Assembly: GCA_963921195.1 (NCBI GenBank)
Contig: OY992537.1
Span: 82,101,287-82,165,286 of the forward strand
Origin: Pegoplata infirma
Taxonomy: Eukaryota; Arthropoda; Insecta; Diptera; Anthomyiidae
Direction: 5' to 3'
DNA length: 64,000 bases
Shown: piece after piece, positions 42,721 to 54,197 of the stretch
Layout: each line of letters opens with the position of its first letter
How positions within the stretch are numbered: the first letter of the stretch is position 1
The notes under the pieces: model-generated
What the model was told of the DNA's origin: nothing
The model's database searches: none
The model's input: the letters and a program-made list of their open reading frames with translations, nothing else
Position numbers and translations under genes: made by a program

Positions 42721-45057
42721 TTAAGTGACAAAAAATTTTCTAACGGGAAAAAAATAAAACTTTTGATTAGAAATATTTTATTTTGTGTAAAAAAACTTTT
42801 TTGTTAACTAATTTTTGAAAAAAAAAAAAATTACTAAATTTTTTTTGCAGTGTAATGTTTTTTTTTTGAGTGTAAAATGTTTTTCGAGTGTATTTTTTTT
42901 TTTTTATGTAAAAACATTTTTGAGTGACAAAAATGCGTTGTAATATATTTTTGTTACCTACCAATGTTTTTGAAACATGTTTAACGGGTTTTCAACACGC
43001 AAATTGAAGGTGAAGCTAATCTGAAATTCACGGTTTTGCTCATAACTTTTGGACCACTAGACTGATTTGCCTGAAATTCAGTACGAACTAGGCCAGGGGA
43101 ACGACAAATATATATTATGCTAAGCTTCAGCATAATCAGAATGGCCTTTCGAAAGTTAGCGTGTTTTTTATCTCGTAAATTTACGAAAAACTGGTATTTT
43201 AAAAAAATTACGTTTTTTATTTCGAAATTTGAGCTGCTAATTCTATATTACTATTTGTGGCACATCGACAAGATTAATTTCAAAATGTTAGGAATTACAA
43301 AATCTTAAAACTCTAGTTCAACATTTTTTATTTAATAGAGGAGGTTGAAATCCCTGATCAAAAACCGCAAAAATTTTAAAACATCAAATTTTTGGTTTCA
43401 AAACTTAACCGTCTTATAACTTCTTACCAAACGACGAAGCATCTATCAACCCTACATTTAAATAGTCTCTTATGTATACTGACTTTGTATTATGCCGGAA
43501 AAGATGCAAAAATAATAGCAAGTTAACGAAAAAAGCGAAAGAAGTTAAAAACTATGGACTATTTCAAGCCATTTTTTCGATTTTTCAACTTTAACACTCT
43601 GTAACTATTACGGATACAGAGGGATAATCCTTTAACATTGCAAAATTATGTTTTAAGCTCTTGTTTATTTATAGATTTCCTTAAAAAAATAAAAAAAAAA
43701 TGGAGGTTTAATTTAACATTTATGTCAGTTTCACTGGCAATGAGTTGATATTGAAAAAAGATTTTGTCATATATTACACAGGGCAACACTTTTTTTTTGC
43801 CCGGGTTCTGATAGCTAATTACGGGTAATTGGGGTACGCTGATTTCAAATCTGGCTACCGTTTTTTTGGGCCAGCTCTAGTTTTCGAGATATAGCCTACG
43901 GAAACTTTGAAAATCGACTATTCGCGGCATATTTGTGAGTCCATATTTACCAACACTGGTTTTGCATCCAAAAAGTGTATGATAATTTAAGGTATGTAGA
44001 CTATGCGGATTCCAAAAATGCTCTTCCTTTTTTTTAAATCATGTTTAGTTTTTGAGATATCGCTAAAATAAAATTTAAAACATTTTCATTCATGCCTTTT
44101 TTAAATCTAAGCATTGTGCCAGAGTTTGAGGACACGATTTAGACTAAATATGCCACTCGGTTTTCAAAAATGATATTAGTTTTCTCCTGCAGGCTTATGT
44201 TTTCGAGTTATGAAGCAACGAAATAACATATTTTTTTAATCGCATAGTTGAAAAATTTTATCTTTTTATTAGCATTTACTAAGCAACCTCAGACATTTGC
44301 AAAGGGTTTGTGAACTCATTCTGACCTTACTAAGAACAATTCCCGAAAACAAATTAAAACATGACATACATATGAAGTCAATCAGACAAATGGTTTGGCT
44401 GGAATGATGAGAACGATTTTTTTAAATTTACTTGTGCTATAACTCGAAAACTAAAGCTGTCAGAAACAAGTTAGTGACAGTTTTGGAATCCTCGCATCCA
44501 ATATAGTTAAGTTCGTGTTTAAAACCGAGGCTCTAAAATTAGTGTTAGAAATTATAGCCTTGCAAAATTGGTACAAAACGCACTTTTTGACTCTTTACCA
44601 GCGATTTGCTCGCGAACGAGAGCTGATGGAACAAATTGGAAAACAGATTCAAAATCAGCACACCAAAGTCCACATACATCAGTTGTCAAAGTTCAGGCAA
44701 ATTGAAAAAGTTCAACTTTTGTCAACCTGTGTTATTGATCCATGATAGATTTTAATATATTCTATTAATGTCCGTCTGCATAAAACACGAATGGCATCCA
44801 AAATAAAAAAGCTAGGCTCCTGAAGAAATAAAGCAACCTCTGAAAAACTGAATTAAAAAATACACACATTTTTTTTGATCAAAATACTAAAACTTTAAAA
44901 AAAAAATAATACATATTAAACTTCAAAAATATTTTTTTTAAGATCTCGTTTTTTGCATTAAATGTAATACCAATTAATTTACAAAAAAAAAAAAAAACTA
45001 TTAATATATGTAAATTTTAAATAATAGCTAAACGTCACAAAAAAGACGACTTACATA
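42721..45057. other. 2.3 kb without recognised genes
   Basis: 42830-42930 has diverged TTTTTGAGTGTAAAA units. 43000-44500 contains repeated phrases such as AGTTTTCGAGATATAGC (about 43873), AGTTTTTGAGATATCGC (about 44047) and CTCGAAAACTAAAGC (about 44447), which recur elsewhere in the window. A 76-codon frame at 44515-44745 has no recognisable domain. Confidence 0.4.
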
Positions 45058-45350
45058 TTTTATTTATCAACAAAAATTTTTCGTAAAACACAAAAAATGT
45101 TTTTTTACGAAAGATTTTCGTAAAATAAAAAATTTTTTGTTTATTTTACGAAATAGTTAATAAAATGTTCGTAAAACACAAAAATTTATTTCGATTATTT
45201 ACGAAAATATTTCGTAAAATAGCAACAAAATTTCATTTATTTTACGAAAGATTTTCGTGCATTTCGTACACTGTTCGCAAGAATTTCGTGGTGCGAAACA
45301 ACGAAATTTTTCTTACAATGTACGAACGTTTTCGTGCATATAAGGCCGGA
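45058..45350 (+). repeat. TTTTCGTAAAAT repeat family, locus 2
   Basis: Dense TTTTCGTAAAATA / TATTTTACGAAA units in both orientations, similar to 41519-41900 and 59206-59470. No clear termini. Confidence 0.6.
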
Positions 45351-46074
45351 CTTTTTTTCGATGTATGGAAAAATCTCATAAGTAGTTATTAAAAAGTCGT
45401 AAAAGATGAAAAAAACGAAGGCTCAAATTAGCACTAAGTTTTATGTAAAAAAAATTTATTCTTTTGATTTATGCAGGTTTCAGAAAAATCTAAATGGGAT
45501 AAAGGTTTGCAAAATGCATCTAAAAATGAATTTGCATCATAAACGTACTTTAAAAAAAAAAAAAATTGAGCGCATTCGTATAAAGTAGGACGAAAGTTAG
45601 AGTCGAATACTTTTTGAATGGTATCATTCAGATAAATACTTCCGAAACCATGGCTCTTCAAAGTAACATACTTATTTGATTTTTTAAATTTTTGAAGAAA
45701 ATAAAAATCGCGAAAAGATCTAAATTTTTTTTTAAATTTAAAAAACTGAAAATGAATATGTTAAGTTGGCTTTAAAGAATACGCATGTTGTTATTATAAA
45801 GAAAATTCAAAGGCCTAAGGTCATAAAATTATTTTTTTTTTCTGTATTCTTTGATGGAATTCATGATAAGCTTTCACATTGTTCTGGAGCCCAAATAATT
45901 TTTTTTGGGACACTCCAATGAACATCCCGATGGGACACCCTAATGTACACTTATCTATCGACTTGTCTGACAATTTTTTTTTAAGTTTATTTTAAGTTAA
46001 GGATTAACGCTTTTAAAAACGAAAAAATCGGTCGCTTTACAAGCAAACGGACACTTAAATATTTTTTTTTAATA
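45351..46074. other. No gene recognised
   Basis: AT-rich; a near-duplicated GGGACACYC(C)AATG phrase occurs at about 45918 and 45942. Confidence 0.35.
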
Positions 46075-46257
46075 GAAAGTTATGAAATTTGACGAATTCA
46101 GAAACACGTGTCGAGTGAGTCTTGCAAAATGACCAAATCAATTTAAAACACACAAATTTATAAAAAGTTTCTTGAAAATTGTTACTTTGACAATATCATT
46201 GTAATGATTAGTAAAAGAAATATGACCTTGAGCTAGAATAATCTTCCTCCAAATACA
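46075..46257 (-). mobile_element. Repeat G copy 2
   Basis: Reads as the reverse complement of the left and central part of 23979-24248: GAAACACGTGTCGA, GTCTTGCAAAATGACC, TTTCTTGAAAATTG, AGTAAAAGAAATATGACC and TTGAGCTAGAAT in order. Confidence 0.65.
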
Positions 46258-47154
46258 AAAAAAAAAATTATTTGTACCTGCATATTGCTTACAAAAAATT
46301 TTTTGCGGTATTTTCCCTATAGTTTTTATTTAATAACTACTCCCCTGTTGGACACGTTAATATTAATAACAATTTATTTTCCTGGTTGTTTTTAAGAAAA
46401 AAAAAAAGCTGATATGGCCAAAAATAGCATTCATCTAGGAAAACGCATGACATTTTTTATTCTTATTTACCACTACGTACTTATTGTTTTGATGTCGTAT
46501 GAATTTTACAACATCCATATATTTCCATGCTCTATGTTATATGGAATAACAAACGCAAGCCTTAAATTTGAACTACACTTAAAAGGTGATGGTGATGATG
46601 GTTTGCTTTGTGAAATATAACACTCTCATAATTGGTCATAAATCTGACAAATGTAATTTGTCATCACTCAAGCAGCGAAACAGCCAAGCCATCCAATTTT
46701 TTTTTCCAATGAAAAACAAAAAACACAATATGAAACACTCACCCTCAAAATGCCACTAGACCACCAACAAGTCTTTAACACGAACAATAGCCAGTCCCGA
46801 AAAAATCACTTTTTTGGGAATTTTGCTTGGTAATAATAAAAAATTATGAGTACCTAAGACAAACCTGACAATGGGCAAAATAATAAAAAAAAAAATGGAG
46901 TCTGTCTGACCGACTAAAGTTCACAATCGTAGTGAATTTTGAAAAAAAAAATGTTTCGCCGTAATTGGTGTCAAAATATGCAGAATGTGGACTACATAAG
47001 GAGAAAAAAATTTTAATTCAATTAAAAATATTTTTAATTGTTTTTTCCGTTATCAGCTCTCGATAGTGCCTCGTTTATTTTACAATTATAAAATAATAAT
47101 ATTTTTTCATGATCAAGTTTTTAACAATTTTTTTATTTTAATTAAAAACTATTT
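46258..47154. other. No gene recognised
   Basis: A 68-codon frame at 46414-46620 is the only plausible ATG frame and has no recognised motif. TTTTAATTAAAA-type units lie at 47010-47150. Confidence 0.35.
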
Positions 47155-47365
47155 TTTATAATTTCGACCAAACCGAGAACTGTTAACTGTTAATTTTTTC
47201 ATTTTAATTATAAATAATTTTTTATAATTCCGTACTAACCGAGAACAGTTAACAATGATCGAAGCTTCGTTGTAGCAAAATAGATCAAGGGTTTTGGTGA
47301 GAATCAAACCAACGACTTCCTGTTTCGATGCTAGCACGCTACCTACTAACCCATAGGAGTCCCCT
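47155..47365 (-). mobile_element. tRNA-derived SINE, family A copy 2
   Basis: On minus: box A-like GGGTTAGTAGGTAGCG, box B GGTTTGATTCT, then AACCCTTGATCTATTTTGCT, ACAACGA, and a body with ATTGTTAACTGTTCTCGGTT. The body block is duplicated in tandem (AACAGTTCTCGGTT again about 60 bp later), which copy 1 lacks. Confidence 0.8.
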
Positions 47366-48267
47366 CGTCTTTTTACAATTATCCAAAATTTGATTTTTTC
47401 GGGACAGACTAACGAGAAAATGCTGAAAAACCTACTACATATACTGAGTATTGTTAATGCGGAAGATGACGATGGCTGCTTTTGAACACGAGTGCCTATA
47501 CACAGAATTTTTTGCTGTTGTTCATTACGCGACGGGTGTTACAATATAGAATTATATTTTTGCCAACCTTACAAAAAAAAAAAAAAAAAATAATAATTAT
47601 TACTTTTTTCTATAACTTATGGTTCTTTGTTGGTTCTACACCATTTTTAAAAACAATAAATCCGAAGTAAATTTAGTTTTTAACCCTTAAATGACTGACA
47701 GACTACCCGGGTACTTATTTCATTTTCAAAAAGAAATAAGTTCTAGTTGCATATTAGAACGTCCCGTCCAAACTTTCGAATTTCGTATAGTAATACCTGC
47801 TCAATGATGGCCACCAGGGCCGCATTAAGGTATTGCGGGGCCCTGGGCACACAAGAATTTGAGGCCCCGCGGTAAAAGTGAAAAGTCGAAAGTAAAAAGT
47901 CGCATGACAAAAAAAATTTTTTTTTTGGTACAAATTAAACTTATGTTATTATCTATTTTAAGACAAAGAAACTAAAAAAGAATTTCTTGAGTAGGGATAT
48001 TCTAGCTCGATTACATTTTTCTTTGCTAATTAAAACCATGATATTTGTGTACAAACATTTGGTTTCAATGAGACCTTTTCTATCTTAAAAACTTTTCCTA
48101 TACGAAAAATATTTCAAAATCCAAAACCCTTTCTATACGAAATATGAAATTTTCTTTAAAATCAAATTAAAACAAGAAAGAGTGTTAAATTCAGCTGTGC
48201 CGAATCTTTTATACCCTCCAAAATGTAAAATAAAAAAAAATTGTCAGGGGCGTTTTTTCGTGTCGGC

Positions 48268-48290
48268 GGGGGGGGGGGGGGGGGGGGGGG
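48268..48290 (+). repeat. Poly-G run (23 G)
   Basis: Uninterrupted G23 inside the DINE element; may be an assembly or read artefact or a true homopolymer. Confidence 0.9.
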
Positions 48291-48600
48291 TGGTTGGTTG
48301 ATGGGGTCAGTGGGGTACTTTGAGAGCACATTCCCATCGCGTTAAATATACCAAATTTTTCATTTGTTTAACAAAAATTCAAAAAAAAAAAAACATATAA
48401 AAACGTGTATTTTTTAGAGGTTTGTTCAGTTCTTCAAGGGGGAACTTTTTTCCCCCTGGTTCGATGTGGCCAATTTCCGAACTAAACCTGCCTAGGAACA
48501 TAAGACATATTTTTGCCAAACGTGATGGGTCTAGCTCTTTTATTTTGGACTGCATCGTGTTAACTACCGACGGACGGACATCGCTAGAATGTCTTAGAAT

Positions 48601-49385
48601 TAGAGTTTCTGAATAACCGATTAATTTAGTAACCGCGGTTATGGTTATAAAAAATTGAATAACCGATCGGTTTCGGTTATTTTCGGTTATAAGTAAAAAT
48701 TTTATTCCGCTGGAAAAACTTCATTTTAAAAAAGTTTTTATTAGAATCGAATTCAGTTTAAATTTCTATTTTGGTTTAGCTTCCGCTAATGTCTTTTAAA
48801 CAGAGGAATTCAGTTCATTTTCCAAAGATCCAGTGGTTCCTTAACTTCAGAACTGAATAATTCTTCAACTGGATATAAACACCTAAGTTATCTCAATAGT
48901 AAAGCAAAAATTTTAAATTAAAAAGATTTTAAATTTGCCATTATAACCCGTATTTTTATTGAGACGAAAAATCTTACAATAAGTTATCTGAAACTTCATA
49001 TATTCCCTAATTAAAAATTGCGAGTTAAAATGTTACCTGCTTAATTATAGCCACTCGCTTTTTTGAATAGTTATTCTAAATGTGAATATTATATGAATCG
49101 TACAGTCACTGTAACATTAAAATGTTAAAGTGACTGCGAAGCAGTAAAATTTCGCTTATGCAAAAGTTAATAATTAAATTTTTTTAACGAAAAACATATA
49201 AAATATATTTGTATGTAAATAGTTGTTTATTTAAATTAATTTTTCTAAATGCAAAAAAAAATATAAAAAATCTATTCTATTATTAAAAAGCGGATAACCG
49301 AAAATATAAGGGTCGGTTTCGGGTTCGGTTTTTGGCTTCGATAACCGCGGTTTCGGTTACGGTTTTAACCGAAACAGAAACTCTA
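48601..49385. mobile_element. hAT-type MITE, AACCGCGGTT family
   Basis: 11-bp perfect TIRs TAGAGTTTCTG / CAGAAACTCTA, with a perfect 8-bp duplication CTTAGAAT at 48593-48600 and 49386-49393. The ends carry clusters of TAACCGCGGTTA and ACCGAAA-type motifs. The same DINE site is uninterrupted at about 57845 and 58145 (GTCTTAGAATCGA). Non-coding. Confidence 0.93.
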
Positions 49386-49616
49386 CTTAGAATCGATCAC
49401 TGATCAATAATATATATACTTTATGTGGTCCCCGACCGATATTTCGATGCGTTACACACGGAATGACAAAGTGAGTATACCCCATACTGTTGTTGGAGGG
49501 TATACAAATGTTTCCTCCATTTTCGTATGAGCGAATTTATTGACATTTCAGGGTCCCCTTAGCTCGGGGGCCCTGGGCACAGTGACCAGTGTGACCTAAT
49601 GGTTAATACGATAATG

Positions 49617-50443
49617 GTGGCCACGTAATAACTGTGTGTAGGAGAACTTAGGCAAAAATAAAATAATGTTTAAAAATCAGCATCAGTGAACCAAAATCGT
49701 CAATAAAGCTTGCAAAAATTTCTAATTTTTGAGCCGGATTTGGTTTTGGATTAAGAAATTCGGACATGAGTTTTGATCAATAAAAGTACTTTTTTCCATC
49801 TGTGACCACCAATTGCTGACTGAAGATGCCCTTGTAAAATTTTTTCATAAATTTGAACAGAATCAGCTATTACTTGGCCATTGTTCGGAAGGTATAAAGA
49901 CACGAAAATCGAAAGTTTGGATTTGACTGGACGCCATATAGCAGATGGCTTACACATTGAGCTAAAACCTTACGACACTCTTAAATTTGAATTGTTTTTA
50001 TGCTTTCCTTGATGTGGAATAATATTATTTCTTTGAAATTGTGTGTCTTATCAATATTTTTTTTCACCTTTAAGAGAGTGCTGGGTTACCCCATGAACAT
50101 TTGTATTGCTGATAGAATAAAGAATTGCATATTCTATAACACCATTCGACAAATTCAAATTTTGGATGTACAAATGAACAGAACCAAAAAATTCTGAGAG
50201 TGGGACCGAAAATAAAATCATCATTTACAATGACCATACGAGGGGCTTTTATGCTTTCTTTTTCAGTGTCATTGCTGTTGTCCTCCCTTCCACATATCCC
50301 TATTTTCGACATTGTACATGAGGTTTAGTGTTGGACTGTTGTTGGGCTTATTGGTGACAAAGGTATAACACTGGTCACTAATTAGCCTACTTAAACAGCA
50401 GTTCCCTAACTTTTCCACTCGTGCAGTAGTCAGGAGTATTAAT
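49617..50443 (-). other. Possible coding remnants upstream of the Jockey-like element
   Basis: Two minus-strand frames have more protein-like composition than their surroundings: 49751-49957 (68 codons, with KSKLSIFVSLYLPNNGQVIA) and 50070-50312 (80 codons, with ESIKAPRMVIVNDDFIFGP). I do not recognise either. They could be host exons, a decayed element or chance. 50320-50440 may be 5' sequence of the retrotransposon. Confidence 0.25.
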
Positions 50444-52366
50444 TTGATTTTTTTTTTCTTCTTAATGACTGGTAGATTTCACTTAGATTTCTGCAATATA
50501 CGTGGACTGAGAGCTAATTTCATCTATGTATATGCTCACATTTGTTTTCATCGGCCGGATGTTTTCGCCTTATGTGAAACCCAGGTAGGAGAAGATGCTG
50601 ATCCACAGGATTTTCAAGTACCAGGGTATCACTTTATATCCCTTTTTATTTCTCATCGGGGCCTTGCGATATATATTAGGGAAAATGTTGTGTACCAACT
50701 ACTGCCTCATCTGGGCAGTAGTGATGCGGAATTTAACTCTCTCTGGGTTAAATTCCAAATCAGGTCACACATTTTACACTTCGGGTTCGTCTACAGGAGC
50801 CCTAATATGAGTACGGTGAACTCCTACAATGGTTTTGACTCGATATCCGATTCCATTACTGGAATCCTTGGGAAATGTTCGGGTAGCAAGATTGTCGTTG
50901 CTGGGGACTTCAACGTACACAATGTTTCATGGCTTCGCCATTCTAGCCAAACGACTCCAGAGGGATTATACGTTGAGCTCTTTGCTGCACACAATCACCT
51001 TGTGAAACTTGTGAATGAGCCAACTCATATTCCGTGTGTTGAAGGGCAGTTTCGTAATACTCTCGACCTTTTCCTCACATCGCATCCTGACAAATACGAT
51101 GTTGAGTTACTTGCGCCTCTCGGAAACTCGGATCACAACCTCATTTCTACATCCTTTTCATTTTCGGACCTTCGCAGTGTTTCTCAACCAGCACCGAAGC
51201 GCTCTATTTTTGTCTATAAAAAGGCCCGTTGGGCTGAGCTCAACGATTTTTTTCATCATTTCAACTGGAAGCTCTGCTTTCTAGACAATAATGTTGACTC
51301 TGCAGCAGAAATGATGGTAAATATAGTAATGCTAGGAATAAAACTATTTATTCCATCTAAGCAAATTTCGGCTAAACCAAAACATAAGTGCTGGTTTAAC
51401 CAGACGTGCAGAAATGCAGTCAGATCCAGAGAGGATACGTTTAGTAATTGGCGTAATGACAAAAATCCAGTTACTGACGCGTTACGCAAACAGGCGAGAA
51501 ATGAATGCGCCAGAGTACTCAGACGCGAAAAGCTTCTGTACGAACAGCGTTTGCGTGCTAAGGTCCTTGCTGCTCCGCGGGGCAGCAAGACCTTTTGGTC
51601 ATTTGTTAAAAGGGTAAAGAATAATACTAGTTCATCCATTCCAACCCTTATAAGGAATGACCAAATATTCACAGACTCGGTTGATAAGGCCAACCTTTTT
51701 GCTGAAATGTTTGCAAGAAACTCATTCTTGCCGGAAAGCAATCAATCACTGCCCGATCTCGAGAGAGTATCCTTTACAATGTCCAAGATATTTTTCCGAG
51801 CACGAGCAGTAAAAAGAGTCCTTGAAGACCTCAACGTTAATAAGTCCCCGGGGCCAGATGGTATTTCGGCACTGGTGTTGAAGCATTGTGCTTCGTCATT
51901 GTCTCGTCCCTTGGCAAAACTTTTTAGCTACTCGTACCGTATAGGAGTTTTCCCCTCATGCTGGAAGGTGGCTAACGTTCAGCCAATCCCTAAAAAGGGT
52001 GAAGCCTCTAATCCAGATAACTACCGCCCAATATCAATTTGCTCTACGCTCTCTAAGGTGATGGAGACCATGATTAATTATCACTTGGTTAACTATCTGG
52101 AGTCCAACTCACTTTTGTGCGATCGGCAGTATGGCTTTCGTAGAAGTCGTTCTACGGGAGACCTGTTAGCGTTTCTTTCGGAACGTTGGAGTCGTTCCAT
52201 CCACCAATTTGGTGAGACCAAAGTGGTTGCTCTGGATATTTCCAAAGCATTCGATCGTGTGTGGCACGGTGCCCTCGTTTCAAAGCTTTTTGCTTTTGGT
52301 GTCGGTAGTGAATTTTCTAGTTTTATATCGAGCTTTCTCTGTAACCGCATATACGTGTTGTTATAG
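50444..52366 (+). pseudogene. Jockey/CR1-group retrotransposon ORF2: endonuclease and RT N-terminal part
   Basis: 640 codons. The endonuclease starts FHLDFCNIRGLR near residue 12. It keeps the catalytic pattern N18, E45 (CETQ), D155/N157 (GDFN), D208 and S229-D230-H231, so this domain looks intact. A Cys/Trp-containing linker follows. RT begins near residue 455 with NKSPGPDGIS (466-475), NYRPISICSTLSKVMETMI (526-544), FRRSRSTGDLL and motif A VVALDISKAFDRVWH (catalytic D598). The frame then shifts by one near 52350. There is no RNase H, consistent with Jockey/CR1 rather than I/LOA. No ORF1 is recognised upstream, so the copy is probably 5'-truncated. The first few residues (poly-Phe) are unlikely to be native. 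Confidence 0.9.
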
Positions 52367-52794
52367 ATGGGGTTTCATCAGATTAATTCCATCTTAATTC
52401 GGGGGTACCGCAAGGTTCCGTTCTTTCTCCCACACTTTTTCTTATTTTTCTAAATGACCTTCTAAGTCAAACTTCCAATCCTATCTATTCTTTCGCAGAT
52501 GACAGCAACATTTGTCATTCATTTTCCTTTAATCATAGACCAAGCCTTACCGAGGTTGAAGCTATGAGGCAGAACATGAATGACACACTCAATCACGACC
52601 TTTCGACGATCACTGAGTGGGGTCTTGCTACTAGGGTCGATTTCAATGCTCGTAAGACCCAGTGTTGTATGTTGACCCACAGACGGTCTGTGGAACCAAC
52701 GTCATCTGTATACATGGGGGGTATAGCTATCGAGGAATCAGACACTCTTGATGTTCTAGGCATGAAAATTCAATGTGATGTTGTGATGATGTGA
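52351..52794 (+). pseudogene. Jockey/CR1 RT middle part (motifs B and C)
   Basis: In the shifted frame, IRVVIDGVSSD is followed by an in-frame TAA (52384-52386), then FHLNSGVPQGSVLSP (motif B, 52402 on) and YSFADDSN (motif C with the Asp pair). It continues with TITEWGLATRVDFNARKTQC and ends in a tandem TGATGA stop pair at about 52792-52797, inside a GATGATGTGATGATG slippage-prone run. Between frames nothing is lost, so damage is limited to point changes. Confidence 0.88.
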
Positions 52795-52797
52795 TGA

Positions 52798-53376
52798 TGG
52801 AACCAGCATGTTTTTCAGGTGTCGAAAGAAGCATTCAAGTGCCTTGGTTTTTTAAAACGGTGCAAGAATTACTTCACTACGTCTGATCTCCTTACTATCT
52901 ATACCTCCTATATCCGACCGAAAATGGAATACAACTCCCATATCTGGGCAGGAGCTTCAAGGTCTATCTTGGAGCTTCTGGACCGGGTGCAAAGGAGTGC
53001 GTTGAAGCTCATCAATGACAGTAGGGTATCCAGCTCTATTGACTCATTGGAGCATCGTCGGAATGTGGGTTGTGTGTCATTGTTCTATCGATATTACCAC
53101 GGTAAGTGTTCAGCTGAGATAGGCCAACTCTTCCCGGAGACACGGGTGCATGCTCGTAGTACTCGTCTATCCAGTAGATCACATCCATTCGTAGTCGAAT
53201 GTCCAATATATCGCACAATGCATTACAGAGAAAATTCGTTTCTCAGTCGAACCAGCCGTATGTGGAATAAACTTCCTGCAGTTGTCTTCCCAGTCAGCTA
53301 CGACCTAGAAAAATTCAAATTAAACGTCCACAAACACTACTCCCTCTTTCCTCCTCCTCATAACCTATTTTCCTAA
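52798..53376 (+). pseudogene. Jockey/CR1 ORF2 C-terminal part
   Basis: Same frame as the preceding piece after the double stop: WNQHVFQVSKEAFKCLGFLK, SYIRPKMEYNSHIWAG (thumb region), SRTSRMWNKLPAVVFP and a terminal FKLNVHKHYSLF, the usual C-terminus in this group. It stops at TAA 53374-53376. Confidence 0.88.
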
Positions 53377-53450
53377 TACCAACACAATGCATTGCATTAG
53401 TAGGGGGCATCCCCTGAGTGTTGGCTCAAAGTAAAAAAAAAATAAAAATA
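53377..53450 (+). mobile_element. Jockey/CR1 3' end with hairpin and A-rich tail
   Basis: GGGGGCATCCCCTGAGTGTT forms a GGGG/CCCC hairpin, followed by GGCTCAAAGT and an A-rich tail. The same module recurs at 33398-33455. It is likely the 3' element recognised by the reverse transcriptase. Confidence 0.65.
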
Positions 53451-53686
53451 CCCGCTCCTCCCAGTTTTTCTTGATTAATTCCCGTTTTTGCGAAAAATTT
53501 TTAAGTCTCTCAAGTTTTTTAAAACAATTCGCGTTCTTTGTGAAAAATAAAATTTGTAAAATTGTGTTTTACAAATGAATTGCGAAATAAATCGAACAAA
53601 ATCACTAAATATACTTCTGAGACAAATAATGTCAATATATGTATTCAGTGAATTTTGATGGCGGTACTTTTCTTAAAACATATTAA

Positions 53687-53852
53687 CCCTTTGACGACGA
53701 AGAATTTTCCGCTGGAAATTATTAAAATTTTATTGCGGATTCTTTTTCGGAAATGCAACATTTCAAGACTAAAGTGTTGTCAGAATTTAAAAATTGTTAC
53801 TCCTTCTATGCGAAAAATCATGGGACATATGTGTCCCACTCGTCGTCAAAGG
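53687..53852. mobile_element. 166-bp piggyBac-type MITE
   Basis: Left TTAA (53683-53686) then CCCTTTGACGACGA; right TCGTCGTCAAAGG then TAAA. 13-bp TIRs with the right TTAA decayed. An internal palindrome-like GGGACATATGTGTCCC lies at 53822-53837, just inside the right TIR. Non-coding. Confidence 0.75.
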
Positions 53853-54197
53853 TAAAAATTTGGGAACAAATGCATTGAACATTTAAAAGTATTTTGTCGT
53901 TACAAAAAGTAAACATAAAAACGAAAAAACTTTGTTAATGGGTGGTGATAATATAACACATTACCAGGTAATGTATATACCTTATTTGTAGCATTATTGT
54001 AGGATGTCTTACCAATATTTGTTCCACAACGTATTATTTTAAAGTGAAAAAAATTGCTTTAGTAATAATTTGTTAAGTAATGCATGATTATTGGAAAAAA
54101 TGTATTTCATATTTATATTATTTCTCAACATTAAATCATGGATGACTTATATTTGGTTACATTGTGCATTATTTCAAAGTTTTATTAATTGACAACA
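53853..54197. other. No gene recognised
   Basis: AT-rich, with two loosely similar GTAATG...GTAGCATTATTG / AAGTAATGCATGATTATTG phrases. Nothing else seen. Confidence 0.35.

Larger units (their letters stand above)
48174..49505 (+). mobile_element. DINE-1/mini-me-like element with nested hAT MITE
   Basis: In order: AACAAGAAAGAGTGTTAAAT, hairpin ATTCAGCTGTGCCGAAT, TTTATACCCTCC, a G23 run, core with AAGGGGGAACTTTTTTCCCCC and GTCTAGCTCTTTTATTTTGG, GACGGACGGACATCGCTAGAATGTCTTAGAAT (split here by the MITE), CGATCACTGATCA, ATATATATA, and the closing GTTGGAGGGTATAC. A 64-codon frame here is DINE sequence, not a gene. Confidence 0.75.
47815..49616. mobile_element. Possible older hAT element enclosing a DINE
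   Basis: The left end is CAGGGCCGCATTAAGG after the 8-mer ATGGCCAC (47807-47814). On the right, GTGGCCAC (49617-49624) follows, 7 of 8 identical. The inverted right end CATTATCGTATTAACC is only loosely similar. GGGGCCCTGGGCACA occurs near both ends (47858 and 49568), but as direct rather than inverted copies. The assignment is tentative. Confidence 0.35.

Noticed and set aside
48422..48616. 64-codon plus-strand frame
   Set aside because: Lies in the DINE core and recurs as non-coding repeat at 57.6 and 58.0 kb.
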